Made by a program: the position numbers and the translations under genes
Assembly: GCF_017873565.1 (NCBI RefSeq)
Contig: NZ_JAGGKH010000030.1
Span: forward strand, 1 to 39,010
DNA length: 39,010 nt
Direction of reading: 5' to 3'
Source of the DNA: Lederbergia galactosidilytica
GTDB lineage: Bacteria > Bacillota > Bacilli > Bacillales > Bacillaceae_C
Shown: piece by piece, positions 7,507-16,893 of the stretch
Layout of the letters: each line of letters begins with the position of its first letter
How positions within the stretch are numbered: the stretch's first letter is position 1
Notes under the pieces: generated by a model
What the model was told of the DNA's origin: nothing
Databases searched by the model: none
Seen by the model: the letters and a program-made list of their open reading frames with translations, nothing else

Positions 7507-7860
7507 ATACAGAATGGTTAGGTTTTCCCTTTCATTCATCATATATTTGTTCTTTGACAAAGAAAGCACGGAAGATAACGCTGTGCAGTGTATAAACAAA
7601 AATCAGATACGTTCTGCTGATGATGAGCTGCCTGATTCATACGCCATGACTTTCGATAGAAACGAGCGATTATCTATGAGTCTAATACAATTGTGGTGGA
7701 TTGTTGGCGATAACTCATTAGCAAGAATAATGATACTCCCCTATCGTCATGGTTCGAGCGTTCAAAGCGTCGCAAGCTATGAGTAGGGCTGGAAGAAATA
7801 CTTGCAGGGGTGAAATTCCCGTGGAGCTGTTACCGACAGCTATCTGATTTTTAATCTTCA
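7507..7860 (+). ncRNA. Candidate structured RNA downstream of orf8, copy 2
   Basis: The counterpart of 1470-1816. Its central part (7745-7830) is identical to 1697-1782 although the flanks differ by many substitutions and indels. The hairpin just after it is a perfect AGCTGT-TACCG-ACAGCT. An open frame across 7514-7786 exists only in this copy and lacks a ribosome site, so I treat the segment as noncoding. Confidence 0.4.
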
Positions 7861-8024
7861 GATCAACAAGATTAGAAACTATAACCATCAAGTTATGACA
7901 ATAGAATCTTTATTTTTAGTGCAAGAGCCAAAATCACGTAATATATTAGAATTAGTTTTATAGACGCGATATAATAATAGACAGATATCAAACAGTATAT
8001 CCTAGTCTATGGAAAGGAGTTCAT

Positions 8025-8210
8025 ATGGTCACAGTCACTAAAAAAGACTTGGTAGCACTAGGTTATGGTCCCTCTTTTTCAGCTGATATCATTAAGGAAT
8101 GTAAAAAGCTAATGATATCAAAAGGACACACGTATTATCAGTCAAAAAAGTTAGATCGTGTTCCTAAAGAAGCTGTTGAGGAAGTATTAGGGATAACTTT
8201 AGATGTGTGA
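8025..8210 (+). CDS. DUF3173-family protein next to integrase
   Basis: A 61-residue protein, MVTVTKKDLVALGYGPSF at the start and VPKEAVEEVLGITLDV at the end. It matches the small DUF3173 family that sits directly before tyrosine integrases in Firmicute integrative elements. The position suggests an excisionase-like or accessory DNA-binding role, though I know of no defined activity. ATG 8025 has AAGGAG 9 nt upstream. TATAAT at about 7970 with a weak TTAGAA 18 nt before it may be the promoter, and short inverted repeats around 7980-8012 could be a binding site. It ends 38 nt before the integrase start, so the two are probably co-transcribed. The gene is intact although the integrase is not. 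Confidence 0.75.
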   Translation: MVTVTKKDLVALGYGPSFSADIIKECKKLMISKGHTYYQSKKLDRVPKEAVEEVLGITLDV

Positions 8211-8248
8211 TTTGTACTTCTTGCACTAATTGCGTAAGGAGTGAAATC

Positions 8249-9459
8249 GTGACTAAAGATATCGTCAAAAAAGCAAAGAACGGAACATATTATTTCCGTG
8301 CTAATTTAGGGTATCACCCAATCACTGGCAAGCAAATTCAGAAGTACCGTAGTGGTTTTAAAACTAAAAAAGAAGCAAGGGAAGAATATTCGAGGTTACT
8401 GCTTACAAAATCAGATGAATTAGAAGAAAAACAAGATGACATTCTGTTCCAACAGTTTATTGAAGATATTTTCTTACCTTGGTATAAAACACAAGTAAAA
8501 GGAAGAACGTACGATAATCGATTACCGGCCGTCAGAAAACATTTCACTTTTTTTAATAGTTTAATCACTACCGAAATTACCCCAATTCATGTTCAAAAAT
8601 GGCAATTAGCATTATCTAAAAAGAAGTATCGTTCTTCTTATATTAGAAATGTTCAAGGGTTGTTTTCCATGGCAATGGATCGAGCTGTTGTTTTAGGTTT
8701 AACCGAAAGTAATCCATCGAAAATTGTTGGAAATGTAAAAAAGACAAAGACAAAAATAGATTTTTGGACAAAAGAAGAATTTGAAAAAGTCATCTCCCTT
8801 TTTTATAAGGAAGACTACTATCAACATTTTTTATTTATTTCATTGTGGTTTTTGTTTATGACAGGCATGCGAATTGGAGAAGCCACTGCGATTCAATGGG
8901 AAGATATTGACTTTGACAAAGGTTTGTTATCAATCGATAAAACACTTTACTATAAGAATTTAGATAACTATTCTTTTGTAGAACCAAAAACAAAAGCTAG
9001 TGTTCGTCATATTGCATTAGATGAAGATACATTAATGTTACTCCACGAATGGAAGGAAAAACAGCAATCTATCGTCCAAACCAATTTTGTGATGAGCTAT
9101 AATGGTATCCCTACACAAAAGCATACGTTAGCAAATGCCATTACACGTTATTCAAAAAAGCTGGGGTTCATCGAATAAGATTACATGCTTTACGACATTC
9201 CCACGCTTCTCTGCTTATCAGTATGGGAGAAAACCCATTAATCATCAAAGATCGTTTAGGACATGAAGATATTGAGACAACACTCGGCACTTATGGACAT
9301 TTGTATCCTAATAGTAATTTTGAGGTTGCTCATAAACTAAAAGGTATCCTATCTTTTCAAACTGCAACTGAAAATAAAGATACTTCGCCTAAAAATCAAT
9401 TTACTGCTCAGTATCTTCGGAAGGATTTAGAATCAAATAATGCAATAACAATGCAATGA
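8249..9459 (+). pseudogene. int: Tyrosine integrase, split by a -1 frameshift
   Basis: A phage/ICE-type tyrosine recombinase. The start is GTG 8249 after TAAGGAG. An AP2-like arm-binding region comes first (KKAKNGTYYFRANLGYHP), then a SAM-like core-binding domain (about residues 60-140), then the catalytic domain with Arg in FMTGMRIGEATAIQW. The frame stops at 9176-9178. The -1 frame carries the rest without a stop: HALRHSHASLLI with the HxxR box, RLGHEDIETTLGTYGHLYP with the nucleophilic Tyr, ending at 9459. The switch lies at 9154-9160, TCA AAA AAG, a canonical A-AAA-AAG slippery heptamer. Either one A was lost from the run (mutation or read error), or the ribosome shifts. The target is probably the 3' end of guaA, 57 bp away. 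Confidence 0.85.
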
Positions 9460-9470
9460 CAATAGGGGAA

Positions 9471-9507
9471 GAGCCGAAAACCCTTGTCATCAAAGGGGTT
9501 TCGGCTC
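9471..9507. terminator. Hairpin between integrase and guaA
   Basis: GAGCCGAAAACCCTT pairs with AAAGGGGTTTCGGCTC (about 14 bp, 6-nt loop) between the convergent int and guaA genes. Neither side has a long T run, so termination strength is uncertain. It may serve guaA, and it lies inside the junction between island and chromosome. Confidence 0.6.
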
Positions 9508-9515
9508 ACCTTCAA

Positions 9516-11069
9516 CTACTCCCACTCAATCGTCGCAGGTGGCTTGCTTGTCACATCATATACGACACGATTGACATGCTCTACTTCGTTGACAATTCTA
9601 GTGGAGATTATTTCTAAGACATCCCAAGGGATTCTTGCCCAATCTGATGTCATGCCATCAATAGATGTGACTGCTCGAATACCAATGGTGTGGTCATAGG
9701 TTCTGGCATCTCCCATTACTCCTACACTTCGAATATCTGGTAGTACGGTGAAGTATTGCCAAATTTCGCGTTCTAGTCCAGCCTTGCGGATTTCTTCGCG
9801 GAGGATATAGTCAGATTCCCGGACAATTTCTAGCTTTTCCTCTGTTATTTCGCCTAAAACGCGTATACCAAGTCCTGGTCCAGGGAATGGCTGTCTCCAA
9901 ACAATTTCGTCTGGGATTCCTAGTTCTGTTCCAAGTTCTCTTACTTCATCTTTAAATAATGTATTTAAAGGCTCGATTAATTCGAATTGCATATCTTCTG
10001 GCAATCCACCTACATTATGATGGGATTTGATTGTTTGCGCAGTGGCTGTACCACTTTCAATGATATCCGTATAAAGTGTCCCTTGCGCTAAGTATTCAAT
10101 ACCTTCAAGCTTTGTTGCTTCATCATCAAATACATAGATAAATTCATTTCCGATGATTTTTCGTTTTTTCTCCGGATCTGTTACACCTTCTAATTTACCT
10201 AAGAAGCGATCTTTTGCATCTATCTTAATAACATTCATGTGGAAACCTTCACTAAAGGTTTTCATTACACTTTCTGCTTCGCCCTTGCGGAGAAGTCCAT
10301 GATCAACAAAGATACAAGTTAATTGATCCCCGATCGCTTTATGAATTAAGACAGCAACGACAGAAGAATCTACTCCACCACTTAATGCACAAAGAACTTT
10401 TTTATCGCCAACGGTTTGGCGAATTTTCTCCATTTCAACTTCTATGAAGTTTTCCATGGACCAGTCACCGGTACATTGGCAAATTTCAAATACGAAGTTC
10501 TTTAGAATTTCATTTCCATGTACTGAATGACGTACTTCTGGATGGAATTGTACACCGTAGAATTTCTTGTCTTCCCGACTTATTGCCGCAATCGGACAGG
10601 ATGGGTTTGTCCCAACAACTGAAAAGCCCTCAGGTACATCCTTCACTAAATCTCCGTGACTCATCCAGACACTCTGTTCTTTTGGTAGACCTTTAAATAA
10701 TGGTGTTTCTTCTTTTACTTCTAGAGTCGCTTTTCCATACTCTCTTCCTTTTGCTCTTTCCACTGCTCCACCAAATTGAACAGTCATTAACTGCATTCCA
10801 TAGCAGATACCAAGCACTGGAATACCAAGTTCAAATAGGCGTTCATCACATCTAAAAGCATTTTCGCCATAAACACTGTTTGGCCCACCTGACAATATAA
10901 TCCCTTTTGGATTCATTGCTGAAATTTCTTCCGCCGTAATTGTATGGGGATGTAATTCACTATAAACGCCAAATTCACGGATTCGTCTAGTAATTAATTG
11001 ATTGTATTGACTTCCAAAATCAAGAACAACGATCATCTCTTGATTATGTAGTTCAGTCTTTCCCGCCAT
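9516..11069 (-). CDS. guaA: GMP synthase (glutamine-hydrolysing)
   Basis: Converts XMP, glutamine and ATP to GMP in the last step of guanine nucleotide synthesis. The class I amidotransferase domain comes first ([13 protein letters not shown]; catalytic Cys89 in LGICYGMQL; His in VQFHPEV). The ATP-pyrophosphatase domain has the PP-loop LSGGVDSSV, and the C-terminus is ATIEWE. Length of 517 residues is standard. ATG 11067-11069 has GGAGG upstream. TATAAT with a weak -35 lies about 80 nt before the start. The gene is intact, as usual for islands that enter the 3' end of guaA and restore the last codons. In B. subtilis pbuG follows guaA; here the island does. Confidence 0.97.
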   Translation of the reverse strand: MAGKTELHNQEMIVVLDFGSQYNQLITRRIREFGVYSELHPHTITAEEISAMNPKGIILSGGPNSVYGENAFRCDERLFELGIPVLGICYGMQLMTVQFGGAVERAKGREYGKATLEVKEETPLFKGLPKEQSVWMSHGDLVKDVPEGFSVVGTNPSCPIAAISREDKKFYGVQFHPEVRHSVHGNEILKNFVFEICQCTGDWSMENFIEVEMEKIRQTVGDKKVLCALSGGVDSSVVAVLIHKAIGDQLTCIFVDHGLLRKGEAESVMKTFSEGFHMNVIKIDAKDRFLGKLEGVTDPEKKRKIIGNEFIYVFDDEATKLEGIEYLAQGTLYTDIIESGTATAQTIKSHHNVGGLPEDMQFELIEPLNTLFKDEVRELGTELGIPDEIVWRQPFPGPGLGIRVLGEITEEKLEIVRESDYILREEIRKAGLEREIWQYFTVLPDIRSVGVMGDARTYDHTIGIRAVTSIDGMTSDWARIPWDVLEIISTRIVNEVEHVNRVVYDVTSKPPATIEWE

Positions 11070-11350
11070 GTCAAATCCCTCCAGTTCTTTACCTTTAATC
11101 CAAAAACATGTTTTACGAGCTTTTTACTAGTCATAGGAAGCCATTATAATGCCATGCACTTTATTGAATAATGAAGAGCCCTTATCCTGATGATTGTTTT
11201 ATCTTTTTACCAGTACATCAGAAATTTGTAAAACGATTTAAATGCTCCCTCGGATATACGAAGGAGCATTTCAGCTCATCACACACAGCAAATGGTTTAA
11301 CTAGTAGAATCACTGATTTATCTCATTTTATACTTGGAAACGCCCTTCGG
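11070..11350. other. Intergenic region with guaA promoter and a hairpin
   Basis: Contains a probable guaA promoter on the minus strand (TATAAT at about 11144-11149) and a hairpin at 11240-11271 (AATGCTCC/GGAGCATT with partial inner pairing) that may end the yeaC-yeaD-yebA transcript, although no strong T run follows. I saw no purine riboswitch core or PurR box. The small open frame on the plus strand lacks a ribosome site. Confidence 0.45.
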
Positions 11351-13549
11351 TCAACCTGTTGCTTTTTTTATTAAATTTTCCCATAATTCCTTGGTCGCTT
11401 TTAGGTCAATTTGCTCACTCGTAGGCGATTGATAAATTAGTCTTTCGTAACTTTCTGTTAATACGCTCATATCATCGATCTTATAATATGTGTCAACTTG
11501 TGAGGCAAAGTCACGTAGTGTTTGGCCTTTTTCACGTTTTAACCCGACTCTCGCTAACTGTTTCAGCAGCTTCCCATATGCCTCGATCAACTTCTCTCGA
11601 TCAGAAGGTCCCTTAAATAAATATAACAAATAATAAGGAAGCCATTTTTTTCTCATACCAAATAATAGAACCCCGATTAAAATTAGCCCAAGCAATACAT
11701 AGATAACATACATTTGGTATTTCTTCATTAAAGTGGTTTCTTTTTCTTCCGGTTGGGAATTTCTCTCATTCTCAACTTGCTTAGGTTCTTCTATCTTCTC
11801 TTCTTTAGGTTCCTCTCTTTGTTGTTCCTCCGGTTCTATAGCTGAATTACCTGAAGAAGCCGGGATCGCTGGATCATTATTTTCATCGTAAGAATAGTCC
11901 ACAGCATTCTGAAAGCCAATCGTTGGCTCAAACGGCATCCAACCTTGTGTTGGAAATAGCACCTCTACCCAAGAATGGGCATCATTGTTTGTAACTTCAT
12001 AGGTTCCATTTTGCCCCATATAGCGTCCAGGTGCATAGCCTTTTGCCCAACGTGCCGGTATTCCCTCTGCTCTTAATAATGTTACCATCGAGGTAGAAAA
12101 ATTATCACAATAGCCCTTTTTCGTATCAAAAAGAAATTGGTCAACATAATCTTGACTCCCCTCTGGTACCGGAACATCTTCTTGAGTATAAATAAACTCA
12201 CCATTTTTAAAATATTGCTCAATCGCTTTCGCTTTATCAAACCAATTATCATGGCCTGCCGTAATCTCATTTGCTAAATCCTTTACTCGGTCAGGCAATG
12301 AATCAGGTAATTGTAAATACGACTCCAGCCATGCTTTCACATTTGTGTCAACAGAATGATCATTCGTCTCTCTCATCTCTTCAACGCTAAAGTTCTTATT
12401 CTGATATTCGATTGTATATTGTTCCAGTTCAACTGCATTATTTTGCTCATTATAAGATCGTAACTTGTTTAAATTAAAATCATACTGAAAAGAACCATTT
12501 TCATTTCCTTTTACTGTTATGAATCCATACGGAATAAGGATATGTGGATAAAGTAATTTCATTGTAATATGGGCTTGTTGCGTTTCTTTGTAATCCCTAT
12601 TTATTATAGGATCAACGGGGATATTCTCCCCTGATTGAATATTTCCTAAAGGACTTTGCCCTGTTGATGCTCTCCAACCTTTCCCTGTATAAATATCCTT
12701 CGTCTCCACTCGCCAATACTGTCTTGATGGCGTTTGAGCCGTAAAGACAACTCGATCATCTGGAAGAAAAGGGCCCCCAAGACGCGTATCATCTTCTCCA
12801 TATCCAATCCGTGAAGTTTCGTTATTTCGCGGTAAAACATTATCTGCTTGTGATTGGATAAAGGGAACTGGGTCAGGCCAAACCGGACCAGCTTTTGGAG
12901 AAATATAACCAATAAAGACACTAAAGCTGATCATCATAACAAGTGGAAGTGTCCATTTCCATTTTGCCGTCGTTGGTATTTTTATACTTTCCTTTGCAAC
13001 TAACCGTTCGAAAAATAATAGTCCAAGCAAGACAAATCCAATGGAAATGATTCTAACGATTGCCCATTTCGCTTCATACTTCGTAAAGGTATCCAGGACA
13101 CTTATATAAAAAATCGTCATAATAAAAAAGACTAAAATGGATCTTTTTACTTCTATCCAATACTGAAATAGATAGGTAACAATCCAAATTAAAATATAAA
13201 GCAAAGCAGTCCGAAATTGATCAGACAAATTATCAAATTGGCCTGATAACAACAGTTTTATATTATCGACACTATCTTGAAGCAAAAGATAGCTCCATCC
13301 CCCTAATCCGCTGTTTTCCTTTCCAAAAACGAGAAATAGAAAGAAATAGATCAGGAGCATTTTTAACAAGAATCCTAGCCATGGACGAATTTGGAGAAAA
13401 TATATGCATAGTGCACTCAACAGAAAGTAAACAAAATATTCGATGTGCCCAGTATTGGTAATTTGTTCAAGTGGTCTTAACCATTCCCATAATAAGAAAA
13501 AACCTAATCCATATAAGAGGAAAAAACCGATTCTTTGTTTACGTATCAT
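11351..13549 (-). CDS. yebA: YebA-like membrane transglutaminase-domain protein
   Basis: A 732-residue membrane protein of the TgpA type. About six N-terminal membrane helices (residues 1-220) are followed by an extracytoplasmic region with a transglutaminase-like core. The catalytic Cys is in KKGYCDNFSTSMVTLLRAEG, the His in NNDAHSWVEVLFPTQGWMPF, with Asp/Glu in the FEPT strand. An acidic, Glu/Pro-rich linker, one more helix (about residue 630) and a cytoplasmic DUF4129-like tail follow. The ATG overlaps the yeaD stop (ATGA) and has GGAGGTG upstream. The same gene order occurs upstream of guaA in B. subtilis. MoxR/DUF58/transglutaminase sets are thought to act together on envelope proteins; the substrate is unknown. 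Confidence 0.88.
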   Translation of the reverse strand: MIRKQRIGFFLLYGLGFFLLWEWLRPLEQITNTGHIEYFVYFLLSALCIYFLQIRPWLGFLLKMLLIYFFLFLVFGKENSGLGGWSYLLLQDSVDNIKLLLSGQFDNLSDQFRTALLYILIWIVTYLFQYWIEVKRSILVFFIMTIFYISVLDTFTKYEAKWAIVRIISIGFVLLGLLFFERLVAKESIKIPTTAKWKWTLPLVMMISFSVFIGYISPKAGPVWPDPVPFIQSQADNVLPRNNETSRIGYGEDDTRLGGPFLPDDRVVFTAQTPSRQYWRVETKDIYTGKGWRASTGQSPLGNIQSGENIPVDPIINRDYKETQQAHITMKLLYPHILIPYGFITVKGNENGSFQYDFNLNKLRSYNEQNNAVELEQYTIEYQNKNFSVEEMRETNDHSVDTNVKAWLESYLQLPDSLPDRVKDLANEITAGHDNWFDKAKAIEQYFKNGEFIYTQEDVPVPEGSQDYVDQFLFDTKKGYCDNFSTSMVTLLRAEGIPARWAKGYAPGRYMGQNGTYEVTNNDAHSWVEVLFPTQGWMPFEPTIGFQNAVDYSYDENNDPAIPASSGNSAIEPEEQQREEPKEEKIEEPKQVENERNSQPEEKETTLMKKYQMYVIYVLLGLILIGVLLFGMRKKWLPYYLLYLFKGPSDREKLIEAYGKLLKQLARVGLKREKGQTLRDFASQVDTYYKIDDMSVLTESYERLIYQSPTSEQIDLKATKELWENLIKKATG

Positions 13550-14760
13550 GCTTGAAGCACCTCCGAAAAGGCCATTTGAAATTGACCTTCATAGAGGGTC
13601 TTTATCATAATCCCTCTTTGATTTGCTAGTGAAATATATTTCCCTTCATCCTTATTAACGGAAGTGCCGCGCTTTTTAATATTATAAATGATCATCCCAC
13701 CACTTCTTCTTGTCTCCTCACTTAATCCATCGACAAGCTGTTTAGTGACTGATGACGTTATGACTACGATTGTGGCTGTTTGCTGATAAGGAGCTAATTC
13801 CTTATTCATCACATGAACGAATGGCGTTACACAATTGGGCAAGACTCTCGCAAGATGGTGAAAGATGATATTCTTTTGCATCTCCTCTCCCCGAATGGGG
13901 ATATAAGTCACTGTTGTGCCAACGGAGAAAAAGCCAAGTTTCCCCCCATGTTGAATGATCGTTTTAACTAGTGATGCTGCAAATTGGACCGAAACTTCAA
14001 AATGGAGAGTATTTTCCCGATCTAAAACGACCATTAAGTCATTCGATTGTCTTACCTCAAATTCTTTCGTCATCATGCTATTCGTACGCGCTGTAGCTTT
14101 CCAATCAATCCAAGAAACCCTATCGCCTGGTTGATATTGTCTCACACTCGAAACAAGGGAGGTATCCCTTTGGAATTGCAAAGGATTCACAGCTCCACCA
14201 TGTTCAAAGCGGCTTTCTAATGGTTTATAAATTAATTCCTCGTATTGAGGATAAACAAGGATTGTTTGTTGCAAATCAAACCATCTTTCCTTTTTTAAAA
14301 TACCAAGAATATCTCCTGTAATAAGACGAATTCCCTCCCACCTATGTTCCCCTCTAGCAACCTTTAATGAGTACTGTAACTTTATCTTTCTTTTAAAACC
14401 AGGGAAAACCAATTGCTTATACTGTTCGGAGTGGATATCGGAAGGGAGAATATCTTCTACTACTAAAAACAAAATGGGGAAAGGGACTTTCCTTTTTAGC
14501 GTAATGTCAATTTTTATACTCTCTCCTGCTTTTAAATTGCGCTTAGGCACTATTCTTTCAACTTTGAATCCTTGCAAAGGATAAAAAAGGAGAAGGAATG
14601 CATATACGGCAAACGGTAGAAAACTATAAAAAATAAACCAACTAACAAATCCACCTTGAAACATCGCAAAAACATACGAGATTCCTAACAGGACAAGCAA
14701 TAAGCCAAACCTGAATAAGGACTCAAATCGACGGAGACGTTTCAATTTAGTTTTTAACAT
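13546..14760 (-). CDS. yeaD: YeaD-like DUF58 protein
   Basis: A roughly 404-residue DUF58 protein. Two membrane helices at the N-terminus (about residues 14-55) are followed by a soluble domain. The diagnostic DUF58 motif is clear: QYQPGDRVSWIDWKATART followed by MTKEFEV. The rest resembles a VWA fold (LMVVLDREN), with the metal site degenerate. The start is ATG 14758-14760, with AAAGGAC upstream; the TTG two codons earlier overlaps the yeaC stop. It lies between yeaC and yebA with overlapping ends, so the three form one translationally coupled unit. It is inferred to link the MoxR ATPase to the membrane transglutaminase. Confidence 0.88.
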   Translation of the reverse strand: MLKTKLKRLRRFESLFRFGLLLVLLGISYVFAMFQGGFVSWFIFYSFLPFAVYAFLLLFYPLQGFKVERIVPKRNLKAGESIKIDITLKRKVPFPILFLVVEDILPSDIHSEQYKQLVFPGFKRKIKLQYSLKVARGEHRWEGIRLITGDILGILKKERWFDLQQTILVYPQYEELIYKPLESRFEHGGAVNPLQFQRDTSLVSSVRQYQPGDRVSWIDWKATARTNSMMTKEFEVRQSNDLMVVLDRENTLHFEVSVQFAASLVKTIIQHGGKLGFFSVGTTVTYIPIRGEEMQKNIIFHHLARVLPNCVTPFVHVMNKELAPYQQTATIVVITSSVTKQLVDGLSEETRRSGGMIIYNIKKRGTSVNKDEGKYISLANQRGIMIKTLYEGQFQMAFSEVLQA

Positions 14761-14762
14761 GA

Positions 14763-15716
14763 TCAAACAGTCCTTTTTATCGGCACGTCAGTATTTTTAA
14801 TAATTTGCTCTAATACATCTTCAGAACGGATTCCTTGGTATTTAGCTTCTGCTTTCAAAATGACCCGATGTGAAAAAACATAAGGTGTAAGATATTGAAT
14901 GTCATCAGGGATCACATAATCCCTACCAGCAATGAAAGCATAGGCCTGAGCTGCTTTCATTAAAGCGATAGATGCTCGTGGGCTTGCGCCTAAATAAACA
15001 TCCTCATGCTCCCTCGTCTGTCTAGCTAATTCCACAATATAATATTTTAGCCCTTCTTCTACATAGACTTCTTTGACACATTTTTGCATCTTGATTAAAT
15101 TTTCAAGGGAAACAACAGAATCTAAATCCTCAATTGGGCTATATTTTTGTGATCTAGTCAACACTTCCACTTCCTCAGAGATATTCGGGTAACCCATTTT
15201 CATTTTTAGTAAAAAGCGATCAAGCTGTGCTTCAGGAAGTGGGTAGGTTCCTTCATATTCAATCGGATTTTGCGTAGCCATTACAAAAAAGGGACTTTTT
15301 AATTTTAGTGTCGTTCCATCAACCGTCACACTTTTTTCTTCCATTCCTTCCAAAAGAGCGGATTGTGTTTTCGGTGAGGTGCGATTAATTTCATCTGCCA
15401 AAATAATATTTCCCATAATCGGTCCTGGTCTGAAGATAAATTCCATTTCTTTTTGGTTATAGACAGATACGCCTAGAACATCTGAAGGCAATAAATCTGG
15501 AGTAAATTGGATACGTTTGAAGGTAGCATTCACAGATTTGGCCAAAGCGCGAACCATCATTGTCTTTCCAACCCCTGGTACATCTTCTAATAAAACATGC
15601 CCTTCTGCTAATAAAGCTATAAGACTTAGGCGGGTAATATCGGTCTTCCCTATCATAACTTTTTCAATGTTGGCAATGATTTTTTGAACTTGTTTTTGCA
15701 TTATCTCATGATCCAT
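14763..15716 (-). CDS. yeaC: YeaC-like MoxR family AAA ATPase
   Basis: A 317-residue MoxR ATPase, a chaperone-like AAA protein. Walker A is EDVPGVGKTMMVRAL and Walker B is NIILADEINRTSPKTQSALL. Sensor 1 is in FFVMATQNPIEYEGTYPLPE, followed by the arginine-finger region LDRFLLKMKMGYP and sensor 2 in LGASPRASIALMKAAQA. All motifs are intact. ATG 15714-15716 has a weak GAGAGATGGTG upstream. It is first in the yeaC-yeaD-yebA unit. TATAAAT about 35 nt before the start may be the -10 element. MoxR proteins usually remodel or activate partners that carry VWA domains, here probably YeaD. Confidence 0.92.
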   Translation of the reverse strand: MDHEIMQKQVQKIIANIEKVMIGKTDITRLSLIALLAEGHVLLEDVPGVGKTMMVRALAKSVNATFKRIQFTPDLLPSDVLGVSVYNQKEMEFIFRPGPIMGNIILADEINRTSPKTQSALLEGMEEKSVTVDGTTLKLKSPFFVMATQNPIEYEGTYPLPEAQLDRFLLKMKMGYPNISEEVEVLTRSQKYSPIEDLDSVVSLENLIKMQKCVKEVYVEEGLKYYIVELARQTREHEDVYLGASPRASIALMKAAQAYAFIAGRDYVIPDDIQYLTPYVFSHRVILKAEAKYQGIRSEDVLEQIIKNTDVPIKRTV

Positions 15717-16134
15717 AGTAGTACACCATCTCTCTATTATTTATATCAGCGTTTCGTTTTCTATCATCTTAAATTCCTTATATCTTCGTTTTACTTTTCT
15801 TTAACTTACTTTAGATTCATACAAAAACCAGAGAATATAAATGCCACGACGTATGAAGTACTAGGGTGCACCTTGTACAGAAGAAATAGTAGTTTAGAAA
15901 TGCTGAAAGAACAGCAAACCCTTTATAAACAAGAGCTCCTACTTTTCTTCATTATAACAAAAAAGGCAGATAAAAAGTTTTGAATTTTCCACCACTTTTT
16001 ACCTGCCATGATTATTTCGTATCATTTGATAATTAGATTGCAAAAAGAATCCTAGTACAGTTTCTAGTCATAATGAGCGATGTCTCTATCAATTGGTCTA
16101 AGAGGCACACAATGTAGAACAGAACTGTTGCGAC
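15717..16134. other. Gene-free stretch upstream of yeaC
   Basis: About 420 bp with the likely yeaC promoter at its left end and no other gene or structure that I can support. A plus-strand open frame near 15684-15983 overlaps yeaC and lacks a ribosome site. Confidence 0.5.
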
Positions 16135-16893
16135 GTCCATGCTAGCAAATTCGTCTTTAGCTGTTCACTCTTATTCATTTCACATTCACCCTTTTGTCCT
16201 GCGCCTAGCGGCTAGCAAATTTACGGCTTCTGATTGCGTTAGTCAACATCGGTTCGTCCTTCGTCCTCACCGTACTGTCTCGCTCCAGACGGCAGGAGCT
16301 CGAGGTCAAATAACCCTGAACCCCTGAAGGGCAAGTTCACCCTTCTTCGGTTCAGGAACATTTGCTTGTCGCTCCTAACCAGCCGTCTTTCGCTTTTCAC
16401 TTTTCCTTTATCTCAGGCCAACAGGATGTTGGTCAGAACGGCGTTGCGACGTACAGGATGTACTAGTGCAGACGAAGCGACAGGACGTCGCGGTTTGAGT
16501 CTGCCGCCAGGACGACGCGCTTTTTTTAGCCGTTCATCCTTATTATCTAAATTTGTACGCCGCTGAACAGGCGCTTTCGCTTTTCTCTGTCTAGCTCCGA
16601 CTCCTAGCTGCTAGCAAACTTTCGGTGCCTTCCTACGATAAGTCAACATCAGTTCGCCTTTTAGGCTCACTGTGTTTCCTTTATCTCGTCAGGCCCCTAG
16701 ATAGTTTGTACGCAGCTAAACAGTCGTCTCCGCTTTTCGTTGTCTAGCTACAGCGCCTAGCGGCTAGCAAATTTACGGCTTCTTCTTACGATAAGTCAAC
16801 ATCGGTTCGTCCTCCGTCCTCACTGTGTTTCCTTTATCTCGTCAGAAGCCTTTAAATTTGTACGCCGCTGAACAGGCGCTTTCGCTTTTCGTT
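16135..16893. repeat. Intergenic repeat array with 153-bp tandem units
   Basis: Two head-to-tail units (16555-16707 and 16708-16859) each begin GTACGC and contain TGTCTAGCT, CTAGCAAA, ATAAGTCAACATC and CTTTATCTCGTCAG in the same order. A third start (16860-16893) runs to the nadE stop, and a partial unit lies at 16196-16300. Between 16315 and 16500 are a long hairpin (CCTGAACC/GGTTCAGG, inner GAAGGG/CCCTTC) and several short AGGAT/AGGAC-loop hairpins. The array is much more GC-rich than the genes around it. Decayed pieces occur at 19250-19290 and about 36148-36205. Such noncoding repeats are common in Bacillaceae; function unknown. Confidence 0.75.

Noticed and set aside
7514-7786. 90-codon plus-strand frame after orf8 copy 2
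   Set aside because: The matching segment after copy 1 is broken by indels, there is no ribosome site, and the conserved 86-nt block extends past its stop.
11070-11170. Purine riboswitch before guaA
   Set aside because: Neither the conserved core nor the paired loops of the purine aptamer are visible in this leader.
16139-16566. Two open frames in the repeat array
   Set aside because: They arise from GC-rich repeats, with no family resemblance and no ribosome site.
16135-16893. CRISPR array
   Set aside because: Repeats are about 153 bp, diverged, directly joined and without regular spacers; no cas genes are nearby.
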